40,307 nucleotides of DNA, taken from Vibrio lentus. GTDB lineage: Bacteria; Pseudomonadota; Gammaproteobacteria; Enterobacterales; Vibrionaceae. Location of the stretch: the NCBI RefSeq assembly GCF_002875945.1, contig NZ_MCZK01000023.1, positions 1 through 40,307 of the forward strand, read 5' to 3'. The stretch's first letter is position 1. Each line of letters opens with the position of its first letter. Below, piece by piece: positions 35,524 through 40,307 of this stretch. The translations under genes were made by a program, and so were the position numbers. The notes under the pieces are model-generated. The model searched no databases. It saw only the letters and a program-made list of their open reading frames with translations, and was not told the origin of the DNA.

Positions 35524-37360
35524 GAACTTAGTCGAAAATACAGAGCTGTTAAATCGTAACAAGGTTCAGCTTAACCATGAAAAAGCCCAGCTTAATACCA
35601 TCATGGGCGTAATGAATTGCTACCTGCGTGAATACGCTATACCCAACAAACAAGTCGAATGGTGCTTTAGCTCTGCTTCTCTGCCACAAACCTTAAAGAG
35701 AAACTATGCCGCTGAGCAGCGTGTCGCGATTCATCTACCTCAGCAAAACCGAACTGAAGAAAGTGACTTGTTGGTTTTGCCCATTCAATACATGAGTAAA
35801 CTGGGAAAGGTAAAACTCTGTGATATGCCTTGGGCAAGAACGTCGGGGGCGGGCTGGTGTAAACTTGACGCAACTCAGACTCTGACACTGTTACTCAACT
35901 ATCTCAAACAGGTGCTGGTGATCCCATTCAATCACGAGTTGGTTGAGCAAATGGAAAACAGCTTGTTGATCACCGAGCAGTTTCTTAACGTAGACACTGC
36001 GCCTCAGCACCACAATGCATTTATCGCCTCAGAACAGTCCTTGTTATGGGGTCACACCTTTCATCCAACACCGAAGAGTCGTTCTGGTGTCAGCATGGAT
36101 GATTTGCTCGCTTGCTCCCCTGAAGTAGGCGCAAAGGTGCCCCTGTATTGGTTTAAAGTCGACTCCTCGCTGCTTGACGTACTATGCTCAGACAATCGAA
36201 AGCAGCCACAGACTATGCTTGAGCAACTCGCCCCAGAAAAAAACGATTCAGCATCAACGATGCTTTACCCCTGCCACCCTTGGGAAAGTTATACCCTTTT
36301 GCAGAACCCAATAGTCAAACGTGCCATTGAACAAGGAAAAATTACACCGTTAGGCTTAGGTGGAGACAAACTCTTACCCACGTCATCAGTGCGTACTCTT
36401 TATCACCCAGATATGGATTGGTTTGCTAAGTTTTCTATCAATGTACGTTTAACTAACTGTGTTCGTAAAAACGCGTGGTATGAACTTGATAGTGCCGTTC
36501 AATTAACCTCTATTCTGCGTCCAATAAAGGAAAGCGAACAGCTTCATAATCCTGTATTCAAGGTAATGACCGAACCTTACGCGACCACATTGAATCTAGA
36601 GTCGGTCGCTGAGCAGGAACAAGCTGATGTTATTAAAGCTCGCGAGTCGTTTGGTATTTTATATCGAGAGAATTTCACCTTAAGCGAAACCGATATTTTG
36701 CAACCGACTCTGGCCGGAGCACTCTTTGCTTACGACCGAGACGGAAACAGTTGTATCGCGACTCAACTCAAACAAAAAGCGAAAGCCACACAAAACCAGT
36801 ATGAAAGTATCGCAACACTGTGGTTCGAGCGCTACTTACATTGCTTGATCCCTGGCGTATTTAACTACTACTTCAAACACGGGGTTGCGTTTGAACCTCA
36901 TTTACAAAACACGCTGATTGGCTTTGAAAAAGACATGCCATGCTGTGTTTGGATTCGAGATTTAGAAGGTACAAAGTTACTACCTGAATTTTGGTCTCCA
37001 GACACGTTACATCAGTTATCAGAACGAGCTCGTCAATCGGTTTACTACAGTCGTAAACAAGGTTGGAATCGTATAGGCTACTGTACCTTCATTAACAACA
37101 TCAGCGAGGCTGTTTTCTTTATCGCTGAAGGGAACTCAGTACTTGAAGAGGCATTATGGGCCACATTACAAGATGCTATCTCTCGCTGGCAGTCAATCAA
37201 TGGCAAACAGCCTGAGTTGATTGATCTGCTCAATGGCGGACACTTCCCAAGCAAAAACAATTTCACAACTCGTTTAATGCAGAGTGCCGATAAGGAATCA
37301 AGCTACACCCAAGTTGCAACGCCTTGGGCAAATCAAAGCAAAGGAGCTACTCATGCCTAA
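35495..37360 (+). CDS. pvsD: Vibrioferrin synthetase PvsD (IucA/IucC family)
   Basis: A 621-aa NRPS-independent siderophore synthetase thought to condense citrate with L-serine in the first step. Family motifs are intact: GHTFHPTPKSR at 186-196, HPW at 261-263 and TSSVRTL near residue 297, followed by a FhuF-like C-terminal region with HGVAFEPHLQN. ATG 35495 is preferred to an upstream TTG. It overlaps both pvsC and pvsE, so translation is coupled. Confidence 0.91.
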   Translation: MLNSQSSLTENLVENTELLNRNKVQLNHEKAQLNTIMGVMNCYLREYAIPNKQVEWCFSSASLPQTLKRNYAAEQRVAIHLPQQNRTEESDLLVLPIQYMSKLGKVKLCDMPWARTSGAGWCKLDATQTLTLLLNYLKQVLVIPFNHELVEQMENSLLITEQFLNVDTAPQHHNAFIASEQSLLWGHTFHPTPKSRSGVSMDDLLACSPEVGAKVPLYWFKVDSSLLDVLCSDNRKQPQTMLEQLAPEKNDSASTMLYPCHPWESYTLLQNPIVKRAIEQGKITPLGLGGDKLLPTSSVRTLYHPDMDWFAKFSINVRLTNCVRKNAWYELDSAVQLTSILRPIKESEQLHNPVFKVMTEPYATTLNLESVAEQEQADVIKARESFGILYRENFTLSETDILQPTLAGALFAYDRDGNSCIATQLKQKAKATQNQYESIATLWFERYLHCLIPGVFNYYFKHGVAFEPHLQNTLIGFEKDMPCCVWIRDLEGTKLLPEFWSPDTLHQLSERARQSVYYSRKQGWNRIGYCTFINNISEAVFFIAEGNSVLEEALWATLQDAISRWQSINGKQPELIDLLNGGHFPSKNNFTTRLMQSADKESSYTQVATPWANQSKGATHA

Positions 37361-38555
37361 TTCATCTCAGCTTCCTTTGCATATAGAGCAAGAAGTAAAA
37401 CACCTCGCCCAACAACAAGATCAACCACTGTGTGCTTATCTTTATGATCTTAAGGCTCTGGAGCAACACATAAAGCAGATGCGTCATGTGTTACCTAACA
37501 ACGTTGAACTGTTTTATGCCGCAAAAGCCAATCCTTCAGCACCTATACTGCGTACTTTAGCGCCTTATATTGATGGTTTTGAAGCGGCTTCCGGCGGAGA
37601 ACTTAATCACCTTCACCAGCAACAACTCAACAAACCACTGATCTTTGGTGGCCCCGGTAAAATGCCGAGTGAGTTAGAGCAAGCCGTTCAACTCGATGTT
37701 GATGCGATTCATGTTGAAAGCATCACTGAGTTACAGCGCATTGGGGCATTAACGAAAAAATTAGATAAGCCTGCTTCGATCTTCTTGCGCATGAACATCG
37801 ACATTGGAGACATCACACTTAGCAAATTAGCCATGGGTGGAAAGCCCACCCCATTTGGTTTAGATGAAAGTGAGCTAAACAACGCATTGATGTATTTGCG
37901 TGATTTCCCGTTAATCAAACTGAAAGGCTTTCACTTCCATTTGATGTCACACCAACTTGAAGTCGGTCGACACTTAGCTTTGATGGAACGTTATTTCCAA
38001 GTAGTGAAGGGGTGGAAAGAGAAATACTCACTTGAAGATCTTACGATCAACTTGGGTGGCGGTATGGGAATAAATTACCAAGATCAGGAACAACATTTTC
38101 CATGGGTAGAGTTTTGTGACAAGTTAGAATTCTTGATCGCCAAAGAACAACTACAAGATTGGACACTGCGTTTTGAATGCGGGCGCTACATCTCAGCACC
38201 TTGTGGCTACTACGTGATGGAAGTGTTGGACATTAAACAAAACCTCGGTGAAAACTTTGTGATTGCTCGCGGAGGCACGCATCACTTCAGGACGCCTGCT
38301 GCACAGGGACATGACCATCCTTTCGCAATCATGAAAAATAAGCAGTCCCCTACTATTTCAAACCCGATAGACCAGACTAAAGCCACGCTGGTTGGTCAGT
38401 TGTGCACACCAAAAGATGTCCTTGCACGGAATCAAAATATCGACCACATCGACATCGGCGATTATGTGGTGTTCACCTTAGCGGGGGCTTATGCTTGGAA
38501 CATCTCGCATCAGAATTTCTTAATGCATGAACCTCCGGTGTTCCATTATTTCTAG
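37353..38555 (+). CDS. pvsE: Vibrioferrin biosynthesis PLP-dependent decarboxylase
   Basis: A 400-aa fold-type III decarboxylase of the diaminopimelate/ornithine family. Pyridoxal phosphate is held by Lys58 in FYAAKANP. Glycine-rich NLGGGMG, the ECGRYISAP phosphate-site motif and the second-subunit cysteine in GQLCTPKDVL are all present. In the pathway it removes the carboxyl group of the serine moiety to leave the ethanolamine part. ATG 37353 follows AAGGAG and overlaps the pvsD stop by 8 bases. It ends the operon. Confidence 0.91.
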   Translation: MPNSSQLPLHIEQEVKHLAQQQDQPLCAYLYDLKALEQHIKQMRHVLPNNVELFYAAKANPSAPILRTLAPYIDGFEAASGGELNHLHQQQLNKPLIFGGPGKMPSELEQAVQLDVDAIHVESITELQRIGALTKKLDKPASIFLRMNIDIGDITLSKLAMGGKPTPFGLDESELNNALMYLRDFPLIKLKGFHFHLMSHQLEVGRHLALMERYFQVVKGWKEKYSLEDLTINLGGGMGINYQDQEQHFPWVEFCDKLEFLIAKEQLQDWTLRFECGRYISAPCGYYVMEVLDIKQNLGENFVIARGGTHHFRTPAAQGHDHPFAIMKNKQSPTISNPIDQTKATLVGQLCTPKDVLARNQNIDHIDIGDYVVFTLAGAYAWNISHQNFLMHEPPVFHYF

Positions 38556-38751
38556 GCATCCGGCTGTGCTCCATGATTTGTTAGCTTACGTTTGAGTTGA
38601 AACTCCATGGGGCTAGCTAAAAACACAAAATAGAAAGGCACTAAATAAAAAGACACCAAATGAAAAAGGCGTTAGTAAGCTCAGGCCTACCAACGCCTTT
38701 CTTATGTTTACCTTACTCCTTTTGCCAAGCAACTACGGTGATTGAGTACTC
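38556..38751. other. Region after pvsE, mostly terminator
   Basis: No gene seen. The part after the terminator leads into the fragment mosaic. Confidence 0.4.
38663..38703 (+). terminator. pvsABCDE terminator
   Basis: AAAGGCGTT (38665-38673) pairs with AACGCCTTT (38692-38700), with an inner GTA/TAC, then TTCTTAT, 110 bases after the pvsE stop. Confidence 0.8.
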
Positions 38752-38821
38752 GACTACTCAGCGAGAGCAACACATACAAAACCGAATCAGTATTATTGAG
38801 TTTCTCAGAGTGTTTGAATGC
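38752..38821 (+). pseudogene. Remnant of the 88-aa gene start (fragment a)
   Basis: 70 bases aligning without gaps to 17876-17945, 58 of 70 identical by eye. It includes the upstream region and first 16 codons; the start codon is ATA instead of ATG. At 38821 it is fused directly to fragment b. Confidence 0.88.
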
Positions 38822-38956
38822 TGTTTTTCCAATCGAAGCACTGCTTTCAATACGTTAGTGCGCATCTTTCAGTGTCTCAACACTAAAGCCATTCAATGTG
38901 GTGGTAAGCGTCGACTTAATACAGCCAGCATCAAACAAATTTGCAGCTTAGAATAG
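38821..38956 (-). pseudogene. Remnant of the oxidoreductase 3' end (fragment b)
   Basis: 136 bases aligning without gaps to 19023-19158, the last codons of the QOR-like gene, with 13 differences (about 90% identity). It is in the same orientation as the intact gene and cannot be translated into a working enzyme. Confidence 0.93.
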
Positions 38957-39025
38957 TGCGCGTTCGTAGCAAAATACTATCTCAATCACAACCTGAGACT
39001 GATTCGTAGGGATTATTTGTACCAA
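38957..39025. repeat. Right direct repeat bracketing the vibrioferrin locus (fragment c)
   Basis: 38966-39006 is identical to 22675-22715; flanks match partly. It joins fragment b without spacer and marks the right edge of the mosaic. Confidence 0.95.
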
Positions 39026-39096
39026 GTATTGAGCCCCATGATGACTACTGATCAATTTAAGGCTTAGCTCACTAGGAACATCATCTCATTACGACA

Positions 39097-40146
39097 TTAG
39101 ACGTTGACGACCATGCTGCCATCTTCCGCTTGATAACGAGCCAAAAATTGAGAAAGGTTTTCTTTATTAAGCTGGATCTCTTTTTCTTTCAGGAACGTTT
39201 CGTTGTGCAGCTTCGAGTACGAACGCTCAGCAAGGTCACAGCTAAATGTAACGATGGTTTTCCCTTTCCCCATTCTAGCCGCAGCGTATAGCGCTCCTGC
39301 TACGTTCAATGATGAACTGCTTCCTAGAAGAATACCGTCATGCTCCGCAACAAGGCGGGATATCGTAACCAAATCCTGATCGGGAAGCGTGATTGCACGA
39401 TTGATTCTTGCCTGCCTGAAATTTTCAACCGTTCGCATGATCCCTATGCCTTCTGTGAACGAGCTTCCCGTTGATTGATACTGCCCATTACGTAGGAACG
39501 AATAAATACCAGACCCATTTGGGTCAACTAACCAAGTTTCGAGATTGGGTTGCTGCTCAGATAGGTAGTGTGAGTTTCCGGCAATGGTTCCTCCAGTCCC
39601 AACCACTGAAACTAGAGCATCAATATTACCTTGTGTTTGCTGCCAGATCTCCGGTCCAGTATTTAAATAGTGCGCTCGATAATTACTGAGATTTTCGAAC
39701 TGATCTGCCCACCAATAATTCTCATTTTCGACACCAATCCGCTTGGCCGTGTGATAAAAGTGTTCAGGATTTGCAAAAGGACAAGGGTCGACCAATAACA
39801 ATTCAGCGTTATAAAGCGAGATCATGCGCTCTTTCTCTTGTGCTTGCCCTTTTGGCATCACCACCAACATTTTATAACCGAGGGATTTAGCCACTAGAGC
39901 AAGGCCAATCCCCGTATTTCCCGCAGTACCTTCGACGATTGTCATTCCCGGCTTAAGTTTGCCAGCTTCTACTGCATCCTTAACAAGCTGAAGAGCCGCT
40001 CTATCTTTAATCGAACCACCCGGGTTCTGGTGTTCGCACTTAATAAGAATCTCACAACCTGAAATCTCTGAAAGACTGTTGATTCTAACAAGATCGGTAT
40101 CGCCAATGAGTTCACTGAGATTATTTGCAACGTGGACAGATGACAT
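39097..40146 (-). CDS. Cysteine-synthase-like PLP enzyme (CysK/CBS family)
   Basis: A 349-aa fold-type II PLP enzyme. Lys47 in NPGGSIKDR binds the cofactor, GTGGTIAG binds its phosphate and GILLGSSSSLN lies near the C-terminus. The substrate-carboxylate loop, TSGNTG in O-acetylserine sulfhydrylases, reads TAGNTG here (residues 74-79). It probably makes cysteine from an activated serine and sulfide, but a related beta-replacement is possible. ATG 40146 has GGAG five bases upstream; ATG 40206 would add 20 residues and has no ribosome site. Confidence 0.85.
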   Translation of the reverse strand: MSSVHVANNLSELIGDTDLVRINSLSEISGCEILIKCEHQNPGGSIKDRAALQLVKDAVEAGKLKPGMTIVEGTAGNTGIGLALVAKSLGYKMLVVMPKGQAQEKERMISLYNAELLLVDPCPFANPEHFYHTAKRIGVENENYWWADQFENLSNYRAHYLNTGPEIWQQTQGNIDALVSVVGTGGTIAGNSHYLSEQQPNLETWLVDPNGSGIYSFLRNGQYQSTGSSFTEGIGIMRTVENFRQARINRAITLPDQDLVTISRLVAEHDGILLGSSSSLNVAGALYAAARMGKGKTIVTFSCDLAERSYSKLHNETFLKEKEIQLNKENLSQFLARYQAEDGSMVVNV

Positions 40147-40307
40147 CGCGACTCCATTTATTTGCTGAGGATGAGTTTGTTCATCGATTGGATTGTCGAT
40201 GACCATAAGCGTAGCTCTGAGGTTTGCTTAGTCAAGGAGCGTAGGAATTGAAAAGACTCTCATTTTCTAAATAACAATTATAATTAGGGGGGCTCTTCTC
40301 CGCTTAG
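40147..40307. other. Right end of window, no gene seen
   Basis: Promoter region of the cysteine-synthase-like gene; a G-run at about 40288 is the only landmark. Confidence 0.4.

Noticed and set aside
22134..38703. The similar AAAGGCGTTAG terminators at 22134 and 38663 as part of the flank duplication
   Set aside because: Their order relative to fragments a-c does not fit the duplicated flank, and similarity is limited to the stem, a common terminator sequence.
38660..38956. A 98-codon open frame after pvsE
   Set aside because: It runs through the terminator and across two unrelated fused fragments, reading fragment b on the wrong strand. It is an accidental frame.

Overview
The window looks like chromosomal DNA of a Vibrio (Gammaproteobacteria), probably from the Splendidus clade or a close relative. 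The main reasons are a complete vibrioferrin siderophore locus in the gene order known from Vibrio parahaemolyticus, a typical Vibrio-like guaC, moderate GC content, and short operons closed by strong bidirectional hairpin terminators. The species assignment is inference; no rRNA or other marker gene is present.

Layout. 1-2505: edge of an accessory, probably anti-phage, region on the minus strand. It holds a GHKL ATPase fused to a PD-(D/E)XK nuclease, then a structured non-coding gap, then the first 84 codons of a reverse-transcriptase-like protein that runs off the left edge. 2876-4074: guaC with a promoter and a terminator-like hairpin at the predicted mRNA 5' end. 4780-6223: a two-gene signalling operon (response regulator-CheC, then PAS). 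6559-18845: ordinary accessory metabolism and transport: a small membrane protein, Spy/CpxP-like protein, MATE pump with divergent LysR regulator, secreted alpha-amylase, two EamA transporters, VOC protein, nitrobindin-like secreted protein, RhtB exporter, BASS transporter, an 88-aa unknown and a CIA30-domain protein. 19009-22120: an oxidoreductase and a glycine-betaine-type binding protein that share a 40-bp promoter box, next to a LysR regulator. 22241-22627: a cysteine-containing acidic protein of unknown function.

22819-38555 is the vibrioferrin locus. Uptake genes psuA-pvuA-pvuB-pvuC-pvuD-pvuE run leftwards and biosynthesis/export genes pvsA-pvsB-pvsC-pvsD-pvsE run rightwards from a shared AT-rich promoter region with a Fur-box-like site. 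PvsD, PvsE, PvsA and PvsB would build vibrioferrin from citrate, serine (decarboxylated to the ethanolamine part), alanine and 2-oxoglutarate; PvsC exports it; PsuA and PvuA take the ferric form through the outer membrane; PvuBCDE moves it into the cytoplasm. pvsB carries a +1 frameshift just before its conserved histidine/arginine motif, so as read the strain would keep uptake but lose synthesis.

The most unusual structure is at 38752-39025. Immediately right of the vibrioferrin locus lie three fused fragments that match, in the same order and orientation, three places left of the locus (17876-17945, 19023-19158, 22665-22734). The last pair includes a perfect 41-bp direct repeat bracketing the whole 16-kb locus. 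This looks like the eroded second copy of a roughly 4.9-kb flank, as expected if the locus entered by single-crossover integration or was once duplicated. A cysteine-synthase-like gene closes the window at 39097-40146.
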